Source: Chitinophaga pollutisoli (GTDB taxonomy: Bacteria; Bacteroidota; Bacteroidia; Chitinophagales; Chitinophagaceae). From it: a stretch of 64,000 nt of DNA. The stretch is taken from positions 5,176,001-5,240,000 of the forward strand of contig NZ_CP149822.1 in NCBI RefSeq assembly GCF_038396755.1, read 5' to 3'. Below the pieces are notes generated by a model. That model made no database searches, was not told the origin of the DNA, and saw only the letters and a program-made list of their open reading frames with translations. The stretch's first letter is position 1. Every line of letters begins with the position of its first letter. A program made the translations under genes and the position numbers. This document shows positions 27,813 through 35,948 of the stretch, in pieces.

Positions 27813-28851
27813 TCCGGTAGTGCGGGCGGACACATGGGCAACATTGCGTATGTGGCGTCATATCTGCTTCCGGGCAGCCAATTACATTTTTACCCACCAC
27901 TTCCTCCAGGAACAAGTGAAGGAGATTATGTATATAAATGACGATATGAAAATCAAACTAACTGACATGCGGAAAGATGCCGACGGTATTTTGACTACTA
28001 GCAAAATGAATTCGACATATCAGGTTTTAAGCAGCAAGTTTAAAGGTGACTTGCCAATGACGATTTTAGGAACATTGAACAATTTGCTCGTAACTAAATA
28101 TAACTCCGAACGTACTGCATATCAAAAGGGGGAACGATCTGTGAGAAACTATAAGAGAACCATTCCGATTCCATTGCCTCCTTCAGCTTTTCGGAAAATG
28201 ACGCTGGTAGAGAAGGGAAATTATTACACATTCTCGGTTTATGGGTTGCATTTTCAAACATACTTCGGAAGCGATTACACCGATAAGCGTGTTATGTGGG
28301 AGAGATATTTGAATGGTGAATACAAACTTGGCATTAGTTCGATAAAGATTGAAAAAAGCAAAATTTTTTTGTTGGCTGTATTCAAATTCCCAAAGGAGTA
28401 CCGCGAGCTGAATCCTGAACTGATTGCCGAAGCATCGTTGAGTCTGGAAGTTCCGATCATTTTGCGATTTCAGAGTAAACGATACGAGATTGGGACAAAG
28501 GAAGACTTCCTTTACCGGCGCGTCGCAATCCAACATGCCAGATCTCGCATTCAGCGTTCTCTGAAGTATTGTCGGGCAAAAAATGGTATGAAACGACAGA
28601 AGCAACGTTTACATGCTTTTGCAGAAAAGGAACTGAATTACGTTAACAACAAGTTGCATTTATACAGCAAAATGCTGGTGGATATGTGCGTCAAGCTGAA
28701 CGCTGGTACGCTTGTTCTGGAACGGCAAGAGGAGAAAGAGGAATATGCAAAGGTAGATGAGTTTTTATTGCGGAACTGGAGTTATCATGGGCTGAAAGAG
28801 AAAATACGGTATAAGGCTGAACAGGCGGGTATTAAGGTCATTTCAGAATGA
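27754..28851 (+). CDS. nuclease-dead Cas12f/TnpB-like RNA-guided DNA-binding protein
   Basis: A 365-residue protein with Cas12f-like N-terminus (VTRKIQLLIG; CFRAANYIF near 38-46), the segment YQKGERSVRNYKRTIPIPLP (123-142), then a RuvC-like region: FLYRRVAIQHARSRIQRSL (252-270), LVLERQEEKEEYAK (RuvC-II Glu323) and NWSYHGLKEKIRYKAEQAGI (341-360). At RuvC-I the expected GVDLGI-x-VP reads EASLSLEVP, putting Ser228 where the catalytic Asp should be. The protein stops at IKVISE, before the CxxC zinc finger and RuvC-III Asp; no downstream frame supplies them. It should bind RNA and DNA but not cut. It overlaps the sigma gene and is followed by a structured non-coding region, the candidate guide locus. 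Confidence 0.85.
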   Translation: MPQKEVIVTRKIQLLIGSDDPVVRADTWATLRMWRHICFRAANYIFTHHFLQEQVKEIMYINDDMKIKLTDMRKDADGILTTSKMNSTYQVLSSKFKGDLPMTILGTLNNLLVTKYNSERTAYQKGERSVRNYKRTIPIPLPPSAFRKMTLVEKGNYYTFSVYGLHFQTYFGSDYTDKRVMWERYLNGEYKLGISSIKIEKSKIFLLAVFKFPKEYRELNPELIAEASLSLEVPIILRFQSKRYEIGTKEDFLYRRVAIQHARSRIQRSLKYCRAKNGMKRQKQRLHAFAEKELNYVNNKLHLYSKMLVDMCVKLNAGTLVLERQEEKEEYAKVDEFLLRNWSYHGLKEKIRYKAEQAGIKVISE

Positions 28852-28968
28852 AAAGTTCTTTGATATAATTTGAGGGTGCTTGTTCACCCGCAGAGTGAGG
28901 CAAGATGCACTCACTAAACCTGAATCTAAACAACCATATCATCTACGGTTTGAAAGAAAAACGGGAAG

Positions 28969-29017
28969 CAATGTGGGCGATCTGGTTTACAGGCTGGACA
29001 ATATGGGCGATCTGGTT
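28969..29017 (+). repeat. Two 19-base near-identical repeats, period 30
   Basis: The sequence CAATnTGGGCGATCTGGTT occurs at 28969-28987 and 28999-29017, identical except for one base. The unit distance is exactly 30 bases. Confidence 0.75.
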
Positions 29018-29133
29018 ATATGGGTTTAGCTAAACAACTGCTCTTCCTGGTGCTTGTAAGATCCGGGATACAACAGGATTATTTTGGTTCCGAGATTTAG
29101 TTTCGTCTGCCAATATAACAAAAGCTGCTGAAT

Positions 29134-29328
29134 TGGTTGATGTTTCTACACCGTCCCTTCATTTTATTGAACGCAACTTTGTGGAGTCATATCTTCGATT
29201 TATAGCATGAACGCAAGGGACATTGTTTCTACATTGTCCCGTTTAACTGAATCTAACTTATTCTTCATACATGGGTTAAGGGACGAATGCAACATGGGAT
29301 AAGCGGGACGATGTTTCTACATCGTCCA
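29134..29328 (+). repeat. Three copies of a GTTTCTACA hairpin motif
   Basis: The core occurs at 29142, 29225 and 29313 (83 and 88 bases apart), each followed by a variant of CGTCCC. The third copy is a perfect hairpin (GGACGATGT-TTCT-ACATCGTCC, 29306-29327), the second has one mismatch, the first is degenerate on its left arm. Confidence 0.7.
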
Positions 29329-29550
29329 TTCAGAAAAAATTGCCAACAGTTGAAAAATATCATAAGTAAACGGGGAGCTTTTTTCAATTCTCCCCTTCTG
29401 TATAGTTTCATAAATGCCTGATTTTTTGGAGTGAAACCGATCCATTTATTACAAGCCTTTGGCCGGCTCGCCCGGTCGAAGTTTTTTTCCAAACTAGGAA
29501 AGTGACTATGAAAGTCCGCTTCCCCACGGCAATACTTTTGGGAAAACGCT

Positions 29551-29919
29551 GTGAAAATGGACAGATCACAGAAAGAGCCAGCGAGCAGCCGCAGGGCGAT
29601 ATACAGAGATCAATTGGTAACGCTCGGAGATCTCCAGCAGTTCCAGGAGGAATTGGTGCAGGCGTTGCGCCGAATGCTTACTGAAAAGAGCGGGGCTCCA
29701 CCAGCCGGAAGAAGCTGGGTAAAGACCCAACAGGTATGCAGACTGTTGGATTGCTCTCCCGGTACTTTGCTCAACCTTCGGGCAAACGGCACCCTTCCAT
29801 TCACGAAAATCGGTGGAACCATTTTCTACAATGCGGATGAAATCAACAAGGTATTGCAGGACCGGCGCCAGCATTTTCATCGGAATTCAGTTCCGCTGAA
29901 GGGTGCCAAAAAGGCATAA
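29551..29919 (+). CDS. helix-turn-helix domain protein (excisionase/MerR-like HTH)
   Basis: A 122-residue protein starting at GTG 29551 or ATG 29557. Residues ~57-105 are an HTH_17 winged helix (WVKTQQVCRLLDCSPGTLLN, then LPFTKIGGTIFYNADEINKVL), the kind found in Xis-like excision factors and accessory proteins of Bacteroidetes conjugative elements. Role in excision or mobilisation is inferred from position. Confidence 0.8.
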   Translation: MKMDRSQKEPASSRRAIYRDQLVTLGDLQQFQEELVQALRRMLTEKSGAPPAGRSWVKTQQVCRLLDCSPGTLLNLRANGTLPFTKIGGTIFYNADEINKVLQDRRQHFHRNSVPLKGAKKA

Positions 29920-29921
29920 GT

Positions 29922-30155
29922 ATGAGTAAGAGAAACCCTGACGGCGTTCCGCCGCGCTTCGAGCATGTGCTGATTTACTTTCAGCAAAAGGGATTGCCCG
30001 ACAAGGAAGCCCGAGACTTTTTCCTCTTCTATGAGGCAAAGAACTGGTGTAATACCCGTGGCGAAACCTACCTCCGATGGAAAGGGATCGCCCACAAGTG
30101 GATCGTCGGCGTGTTCGTGATGCAGCCTTCGCTGTATAACCGGCGTCTCAACTGA
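29922..30155 (+). CDS. small hypothetical protein of the conjugative element (77 residues)
   Basis: Starts two bases after the HTH gene stop. Sequence MSKRNPDGVPPRFEHVLIYF... is rich in aromatic residues, with no signal peptide. I do not recognise a domain. Similar short genes are common between the HTH gene and mob genes in this element type (inference). Confidence 0.7.
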   Translation: MSKRNPDGVPPRFEHVLIYFQQKGLPDKEARDFFLFYEAKNWCNTRGETYLRWKGIAHKWIVGVFVMQPSLYNRRLN

Positions 30156-30178
30156 TTCGCTTTTATATATAAAAACAG

Positions 30179-30394
30179 ATGCTTATGTGGGTAGTACGGA
30201 AATTTCCGGAGGCTTGGGGCATCTACGATGAAGACACCGGGTTCGCTCGCATTCTCGACGAAGCCGAGATCGAACTGATTGCCGGTGAATTTCCCCAATT
30301 GAAAGATGATATGGTCAAGATGATCCTGGTGGTGGAAATCACCTCCATTGTCACCGGGCTGAGGCAACAGGAACCGCCTTTTGAAGATTCCTAG
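30179..30394 (+). CDS. small hypothetical protein (71 residues)
   Basis: An acidic 71-residue protein (MLMWVVRKFPEAWGIYDEDT...) in the pre-mobilisation segment. No recognised domain or signal peptide. Confidence 0.6.
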   Translation: MLMWVVRKFPEAWGIYDEDTGFARILDEAEIELIAGEFPQLKDDMVKMILVVEITSIVTGLRQQEPPFEDS

Positions 30395-30471
30395 CATCCC
30401 CGCGGAGCACATCTTCCGCCGTCTTTCACTCAATTACATGAGCCGCCTTCCACAGAAAGGGGTGAATGTAT

Positions 30472-30541
30472 CTCCCTGCCTTCGCGGCAGGGAGCAAGAT
30501 GTATTGTTGTAGACAACAATGGCTTTGCCTGCGCGGCAAAG
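30472..30541 (+). other. Cluster of three hairpins, candidate oriT or leader structure
   Basis: Three inverted repeats occur in 70 bases just before the mobilisation gene: CTCCCTGCC/GGCAGGGAG (30472-30494, loop TTCGC), ATTGTTG/CAACAAT (30503-30520, loop TAGA) and CTTTGCC/GGCAAAG (30523-30541, loop TGCGC). The place, directly upstream of a relaxosome protein and relaxase, is where transfer origins lie in such elements. Confidence 0.5.
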
Positions 30542-30566
30542 CGGTGCTGTCGCTAAATATTTTACC

Positions 30567-30989
30567 GTGGCAAGAAAGAAAACTCCAGAAGAAATTGCAC
30601 TCGTTCACCGCGTTGAAACGCGGGTTACATCCGCGAAGTTCGAGGAACTCCAGTTGCTACTTTGCCGTTCCGAGCATAACGAAATGGCCGGGCTGATCCG
30701 CGACATTCTTCACAACCGCGTCATCAGGACAATCACTTATGATCGGAGCCTCGATACCGTGATGGAGGAGCTTGCGGCCCTTCGCGGAGAAATCCGTGCC
30801 ATCGGCGTGAATATAAATCAGATAACAAAACATTTCAATACATACCCTGAACCACAGCGGAAGGCTTTTTACGCCAGAACAGCCTTAGACCGGTACGAAA
30901 AAATCGAACCCAAGATCGACCGGCTTCTGGAACTCGTCACGCATATCGCTAAAGTATGGTTGCCAAAATATCCTGCGGCAGGTCGATAA
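30567..30989 (+). CDS. MobC-like relaxosome accessory protein
   Basis: About 140 residues from GTG 30567 (ARKKTPEEIALVHRVETRV...). An alternative ATG at 30519 would place the hairpin cluster inside the gene. An N-terminal ribbon-helix-helix-like part precedes the MobC signature LRGEIRAIGVNINQITKHFN typical of mobilisation proteins that help the relaxase bind oriT. The end overlaps the relaxase start by 34 bases. Confidence 0.8.
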   Translation: MARKKTPEEIALVHRVETRVTSAKFEELQLLLCRSEHNEMAGLIRDILHNRVIRTITYDRSLDTVMEELAALRGEIRAIGVNINQITKHFNTYPEPQRKAFYARTALDRYEKIEPKIDRLLELVTHIAKVWLPKYPAAGR

Positions 30990-32151
30990 AGTCTGCTTTG
31001 CATTACAACGAATCGAAGTTGGCCGAGGGAAAGGCGACGTTGATCCTTTCTTCCCGCTTCGGATGCGATGCAGACGATTTGGCAGTCTGGCAGAAACTCG
31101 CCCGGTTCGATTCACTCATCAAAAGAAATAAAAAGGTGAAAACAAACACCGTTCATATCTCACTCAACTTTGCTCCTGGCGAACAACTGGTGCTTGGTAC
31201 GCTCCAGTATCTCGCCGCCGATTACATGCAGCGGATCGGTTTCGCGGACCAGCCATTTCTGGTTTATCAGCATCACGATGCGGGGCATCCGCATATCCAT
31301 ATCGTTACAACGAATATCCGAACAGATGGTAAAGCAATCAGCCTTCATAACATCGGACGGGAGAAATCGGAGCCCGCCAGGAAGGCACTGGAGCAAATCT
31401 ATGGCCTGGTTGTGGCCGAAGGTCGCCGCCAACGGGTCGATCTCCCTGCGGTTATGACACCAGTAACATACGGCAAAGCCGAGACTAAAGCTGCTATTTC
31501 CAATATCGTCCGAGAAATAACCTCCACTTTCCGATACGCCTCACTAGAGGAACTGAATGCCGTTTTGAGGTACTACAATGTAATTGCAGACCCCGGATTA
31601 CCTGGGAGCCGATGCTGGAGCCATCGGGGGCTGACCTTTTCGATTGTGGACAGCGAGGGCGGTAAAGTTGGTATTCCTATCGCGGCGAGTAGCATTTACG
31701 GCCGGCCAGTGCTTGCCGCGCTTGAAAAAAGATGGACGCAAACCGCGTATTGGGAATGCAGAAGCGGCGCCGGTTGCGTCAGGCGGTTGAGAAGGTTTTG
31801 GCTTCAGGATCACCTGGAGCTGCCCGTAGATTCCTGGAGCGCGCCAGCATTACCTGCCACCAGGCCGTAAGCGGCGGCAGCCCTGATCTATTCCTGATCG
31901 ACCACCTTAATCGTACTGTGATCTCAGTTCGTGGAGAGGGTTTTCGGGTTCCGGAAATCGCCCATGCCCTACGGCTGGATGCCGATGGGTCGACAGCCAT
32001 CACACTGTTGGCCCAAGCCCCAGCGGCAGCAGACTTTCTCTTTATCGACTCCGCAAAGCTCCTCCATGAGCTGACTACAGATACACATCCGCAAGGAGAA
32101 TACCTACCGTCGGAACTGCTGAAGAGGAAAAAGAGGCGGCGGAAGCAATGA
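30956..32151 (+). CDS. relaxase / mobilisation nuclease (frameshifted)
   Basis: The first frame (30956-31870) encodes a MobB/TraI-type relaxase: N-terminal SALHYNESKLAEG and the metal-binding histidine motif HHDAGHPHIHIVT near residues 103-115. After about residue 258 the protein continues in another frame to 32151 (DANRVLGMQKRRRLRQAVEK..., ending KRKKRRRKQ). Adding one A to the A6 run at 31725-31730 restores one protein of about 398 residues. It nicks oriT and pilots single-stranded DNA into the recipient. Confidence 0.88.
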
Positions 32152-32173
32152 CACATATTCAATATGGAGTAAC

Positions 32174-34186
32174 ATGCAAAACGGAGAAAATACACAAGCA
32201 CTTCGATCAATTCTCGACTTCCTGCGCCTTGGATCGGTCGTAGTAATGCTTATCCATTTTTACGCATCCTGCTTCCCGCTCTTTGCCGGGAGTGGCCTTT
32301 CTGTCGATATTCTCGACAGGTTTGTATATGACCTGTGCCACCGCTTGCCGTTCCTCAGCACGCCAATGGCATCAAAGTCATCGGCGCTCTTGCTGTTGGC
32401 CGTTAGCATGTTAGGGTCAAAAGGGCGAAAAGACGAGAAGATGAGAATCCCGCCGGTAGTCATAGCTTTATCGGTAGGTCTGCTGCTGCTATATTCTTCC
32501 ACGGCGATGCTCCACCTGCAGAACGGCCACAACTGGGTCTTACGGGCATACATATTTGTATCTTCCGTTGCCTTCCTGACCGTATTGTACTCCGGTTCCA
32601 GGCTGAGCAGATATCTCCGCCTACGTTTTCAGGATGACATTTTTAACGAGAAGAGTGAATCGTTCCCCCAATGCGAAGAGCTTCACGAAAATGAATTTTC
32701 GGTGAACCTGCCGGCCCGGTATCAGTTTCGCGGGAAAATGCGCTCCAGCTTCATCAATTTACTTTGCGTTTTCCGGGGTACGTTGATCCTGGGCTCTCCT
32801 GGTAGTGGGAAAACCTATTTTTTCTTTTCTGAAATCATCCGGCAACATTTGATGAAGGGCTTTTGCATGTTTGTCTTCGATTTCAAGTTTCCAACTCTCA
32901 GCCAGATGGCGTACAATTATCTTCGGGAATACGCTGGAAATTTCTCTGTAAATCCGCAATTCGTTGTTATCAATTTCGACGACCTCAACCGAACGCATCG
33001 GGTCAATGCCCTACCGCCGGACCTTATGCCGGATATTACTGATGCCACCGAAAGTAGCCGCACATTCATGCTGGCATTGAATAAGGAGTGGGCAAAAAAA
33101 AGCGATTTTTTCGTCGAATCGGCCATTACATTTTGCACAGCCTTGTTTTGGTTTCTGAAAAAGTACGAAGGTGGACGCTACTGCACGCTTCCTCACGCCA
33201 TTGAGCTTTCGCAGATCGAGTATACCAAGCTGTTCCCAGTGCTGGCTATCGAGCCAGAAATATCCGTGTTAATCAATCCATTCATCAGCGCGCTGAAGCG
33301 GGGAGCAAATGAACAATTGGAAGGCCAGATCGCCTCCGCGAAAATCGCAATCGCGCGTCTGGCATCGCCATCGTTATATTATGTTCTCAGCGGGAACGAT
33401 TTTGATCTTGATTTGAATAACCCGAAAGCGCCGAAAGTAATTTGCGCGGGAAGCAATCCCGCGAAGAGGCAGATATACGGCGCGGTGCTTTCCCTATACG
33501 TGGAAAGGATGCTGAAACTGGTGAACCAGGAAGGAAAAGCCAAGTCCTCCCTCATTTTCGATGAATTTCCGACAATTTATGTTCCGAATATCGACGCATT
33601 GATCGCCACGGCCCGCAGCAACAAAGTGGCGACCACGCTGGGCGTGCAGGATATGTCGCAGCTTGTTCAGAACTATGGAAAGGAGAATGCCGACGTCATC
33701 ATGAACATCGCGGGGAACATCGTCAGCGGCCAGGTCATGGGCGACAGCGCCCGCCAATTGTCTGATCGTATTGGGAAAATCATGCAGGAACGGGAGTCTA
33801 TTTCGATCAATTCATCGGAAACTTCCCTGAGCCGGAGCACGCAGTTGGAAACTGCCGTCCCCCCTTCAAAAATCGCAATGCTGAGCAGCGGCCAGTTTGT
33901 CGGCCTCATTGCCGATGAGCCCAGCCATCCAATTAAGTTGAAGGCTTTTCATGCCGAAGTGGCGAAGGACCATAACGCCGCCCGCGCGCGGGAAAAGACC
34001 CAGGTGCCGATTCCGGCTATTCGAGACGTGTCAAAGGCCGATGTTGATGCCAATTTCCGACGAATAAAGCAGGATGTGCACAACTTGATCGAACGGGAAA
34101 TGGAAAAGATCAAAAGCAGCCCTGAGTATCAGGCAATGCAGGCCGCGGTGGCGGATTCCGGAAAGAAATCGTCGGTTAGTATGTAG
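32174..34186 (+). CDS. type IV coupling protein (TraG/VirD4-like, called MobC in CTnDOT)
   Basis: A 670-residue membrane ATPase. Several N-terminal transmembrane helices are followed by Walker A LGSPGSGKT (about residue 206) and Walker B SLIFDEFPT (about residue 460). It links the relaxosome to the transfer channel. It follows the relaxase by 22 bases. Confidence 0.9.
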   Translation: MQNGENTQALRSILDFLRLGSVVVMLIHFYASCFPLFAGSGLSVDILDRFVYDLCHRLPFLSTPMASKSSALLLLAVSMLGSKGRKDEKMRIPPVVIALSVGLLLLYSSTAMLHLQNGHNWVLRAYIFVSSVAFLTVLYSGSRLSRYLRLRFQDDIFNEKSESFPQCEELHENEFSVNLPARYQFRGKMRSSFINLLCVFRGTLILGSPGSGKTYFFFSEIIRQHLMKGFCMFVFDFKFPTLSQMAYNYLREYAGNFSVNPQFVVINFDDLNRTHRVNALPPDLMPDITDATESSRTFMLALNKEWAKKSDFFVESAITFCTALFWFLKKYEGGRYCTLPHAIELSQIEYTKLFPVLAIEPEISVLINPFISALKRGANEQLEGQIASAKIAIARLASPSLYYVLSGNDFDLDLNNPKAPKVICAGSNPAKRQIYGAVLSLYVERMLKLVNQEGKAKSSLIFDEFPTIYVPNIDALIATARSNKVATTLGVQDMSQLVQNYGKENADVIMNIAGNIVSGQVMGDSARQLSDRIGKIMQERESISINSSETSLSRSTQLETAVPPSKIAMLSSGQFVGLIADEPSHPIKLKAFHAEVAKDHNAARAREKTQVPIPAIRDVSKADVDANFRRIKQDVHNLIEREMEKIKSSPEYQAMQAAVADSGKKSSVSM

Positions 34187-34212
34187 TTATTTCATAACAT
34201 AAAACTTGCATC

Positions 34213-35022
34213 ATGGTAGAAAAGAATTATTCTTATCTGGTGGATGAAATCCTGCCAAAGCTAGGATTTAACGAGATCTTCAATGATAAGCTGCGAGCCG
34301 CTATGAAAGTGGGTATTGAGCCCATCGAATTGAAAGCGGCCGAAACGCGGAAGGTGGGAGAATTTACCTACAATATCGTTTTGGAAAAGAATCGCGGTGA
34401 GAACCTGGCACCCGATCAGGAGCCGTTTTATTTTGCCAATCGAATTGAGGTTTCATTCAAAAAGAATGGAGAGGAGAATATCCGTGAACACACATTTGGC
34501 CTTTATAAGCAGAGAGGCCATTCCCGTGAACAGATACGCAATTTGATGAATGGTAATTATGTGCATAATACCTATCGTAAGGGCGACGAGATCGTTGGTC
34601 GTTGGCAGGGAATTAATTTCAATAAGCCGAAGGAAGACGGAACGTTTGAACTGCGATCTATTTATGACCGTACTATTCAATGGAACGTTACGAAGGAGCT
34701 TTCTAACCTCCCGCATATCAACTCTCTCACCCAGGAAATGAAGGAGGACATGCTACGGTCGCTTTACAACGGTGATAATGTTGCGGTAAGTTTAAAGATC
34801 AATGGAAATCGGGAACAACTCTATATCCGCGCGAATCCCCGCACAACTTCACTGGATATCTTCAACGCGGATGGGCAGAAGATCACTTTACCTTCCAAGA
34901 ACTCACTCCAGCTTGTGTCCGATGACATTTCCGAAAAGAAGGACCTGAGCGAAGCAGTGAGCATTGCGATGGATGCTGGTGCTGCGATAGATCTCAGTCA
35001 AGGGCAAAAGAAGAAGCGCTGA
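34213..35022 (+). CDS. hypothetical conjugative-element protein (DUF3945/DUF4099-like)
   Basis: A 269-residue soluble protein. The middle is rich in strands; the C-terminal part around LYIRANPRTTSLDIFNADGQ resembles a segment of the protein at 49709 (CKIQAAPQSRALAIYDEHGR), so the two share a small module. Such modules are common in Bacteroidetes conjugative elements. No catalytic motif seen; function unknown. A terminator follows. Confidence 0.7.
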   Translation: MVEKNYSYLVDEILPKLGFNEIFNDKLRAAMKVGIEPIELKAAETRKVGEFTYNIVLEKNRGENLAPDQEPFYFANRIEVSFKKNGEENIREHTFGLYKQRGHSREQIRNLMNGNYVHNTYRKGDEIVGRWQGINFNKPKEDGTFELRSIYDRTIQWNVTKELSNLPHINSLTQEMKEDMLRSLYNGDNVAVSLKINGNREQLYIRANPRTTSLDIFNADGQKITLPSKNSLQLVSDDISEKKDLSEAVSIAMDAGAAIDLSQGQKKKR

Positions 35023-35041
35023 TTAATTTTGTTTTTTGGGT

Positions 35042-35073
35042 TGCCGGCCGTTTATATAATGGCCGGCATTTTT
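35042..35073 (+). terminator. Rho-independent terminator
   Basis: Stem TGCCGGCC/GGCCGGCA (35042-35068) with an AT-rich loop, then five T residues. Confidence 0.88.
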
Positions 35074-35236
35074 ATATTGAATTATAACAAGTTACCCTTG
35101 GAATAATTGAAAAAAGTGAATATATTCACTATGTAATCGGAAATCAGATATCAGATATTAAATATTTAGATAATCCAATAGCATTTAAGACAAATACGCT
35201 TCAGGAAACCATTATTCACCCATTAATTCTTTATTG

Positions 35237-35884
35237 ATGAACCCTTGGCGTTACTTAGCAGCAAAGGGGGACGTCGAAGAAATCCCGTTTGAGATCGTGG
35301 GACCGATGTTCTCCGAAATGTTCCAACTTTTCAAGGCGCTGCATCCCCAAATTTCAGAATCCCTTATGCAGGAAATCCATGACAGGTGCCGCCCCGTCCG
35401 ATTTAAGAAAAAGTCGTTGATCCTCGATTACGGCGAAACCTGCGGTCATGTATTTTTCGCCGCGCGTGGACTTGTCCGTGCCATCTTCCAGCGTGAAGGA
35501 ATGGAACAGACGTGCTGGTTCATGGGCGAAGGCGATATCGTCATCGCTGTCGAGAGTTTCTATTCTCAACAACCAAGTCTTGAAAGACTGGTAGCGATGG
35601 AGGACACCGACTGCATTGCCCTGTCCTGGGACGACTTGCAGGTGATTTATCAAAAGCATGTGGATTTCAACATCATCGGAAGAAAGCTCACTGAGCTGTA
35701 TTACCGACAGGCTATTGAAAGGACTAAATGGGTCTGCCTGTCAGCGAAGGAGCGTTATGATGCATTGTTCAAAGACTATCCGAAATTCCTGAATCGCGTG
35801 CCGGACGTGGCTCTTGCATCATATTTAGGTATAGGTAAGTCTTATTTGAGTAAGATCCGGGCTGATGTTCACTTTCAAAAATGA
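35237..35884 (+). CDS. Crp/Fnr-family transcriptional regulator
   Basis: A 215-residue protein starting at ATG 35237. A cyclic-nucleotide-binding-like beta barrel (KKKSLILDYGETCGHVFFAA...) is followed by a C-terminal winged helix (VPDVALASYLGIGKSYLSKI). No Fe-S cysteine cluster, so it is not an oxygen-sensing FNR. AT-rich DNA of ~160 bp lies upstream. It may control the adjacent lipoprotein gene (inference). Confidence 0.87.
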   Translation: MNPWRYLAAKGDVEEIPFEIVGPMFSEMFQLFKALHPQISESLMQEIHDRCRPVRFKKKSLILDYGETCGHVFFAARGLVRAIFQREGMEQTCWFMGEGDIVIAVESFYSQQPSLERLVAMEDTDCIALSWDDLQVIYQKHVDFNIIGRKLTELYYRQAIERTKWVCLSAKERYDALFKDYPKFLNRVPDVALASYLGIGKSYLSKIRADVHFQK

Positions 35885-35948
35885 TGCAAAATGACAACAA
35901 AATAGTCATTTCACGTCCATAGCTTTGTTAGTATAAACCAAAATTGCT

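Larger units (their letters stand above)
28852..29550 (+). ncRNA. Candidate guide-RNA locus of the Cas12f-like/sigma module
   Basis: About 700 bp with no credible gene. It contains a promoter-like TATAATTTG at 28864-28872; two hairpins, GGGTG/CACCC (28874-28889) and AGTGAG/CTCACT (28894-28915); CTGAATCTAA at 28920 and 29247; a 19-base near-repeat at 28969 and 28999; three copies of a GTTTCTACA core (29142, 29225, 29313) in partly palindromic settings; GAACGCAAC (29169), GAACGCAA (29209) and GAATGCAAC (29285); and a GGGGAG/CTCCCC stem-loop at 29372-29395. The GAAYGCAAC motif resembles the 3' end of known Cas12f repeats, after which a guide would start. RNA ends and guide are not determined. 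Confidence 0.6.

Noticed and set aside
27754..28851. Ordinary IS605-type TnpB transposase accessory
   Set aside because: No TnpA gene or IS200/IS605 ends flank it, the RuvC-I Asp and the C-terminal catalytic part are missing, and it overlaps a sigma factor gene. Downstream frames do not encode the missing part.
29134..29328. Classical CRISPR array
   Set aside because: Repeats are only three, imperfect, and separated by 83 and 88 bases with no uniform spacer length; no cas1 or cas2 is present.
29502..29684. 60-codon plus-strand open frame before the HTH gene
   Set aside because: Overlaps the HTH gene in another frame and has a low-complexity, non-protein-like translation.
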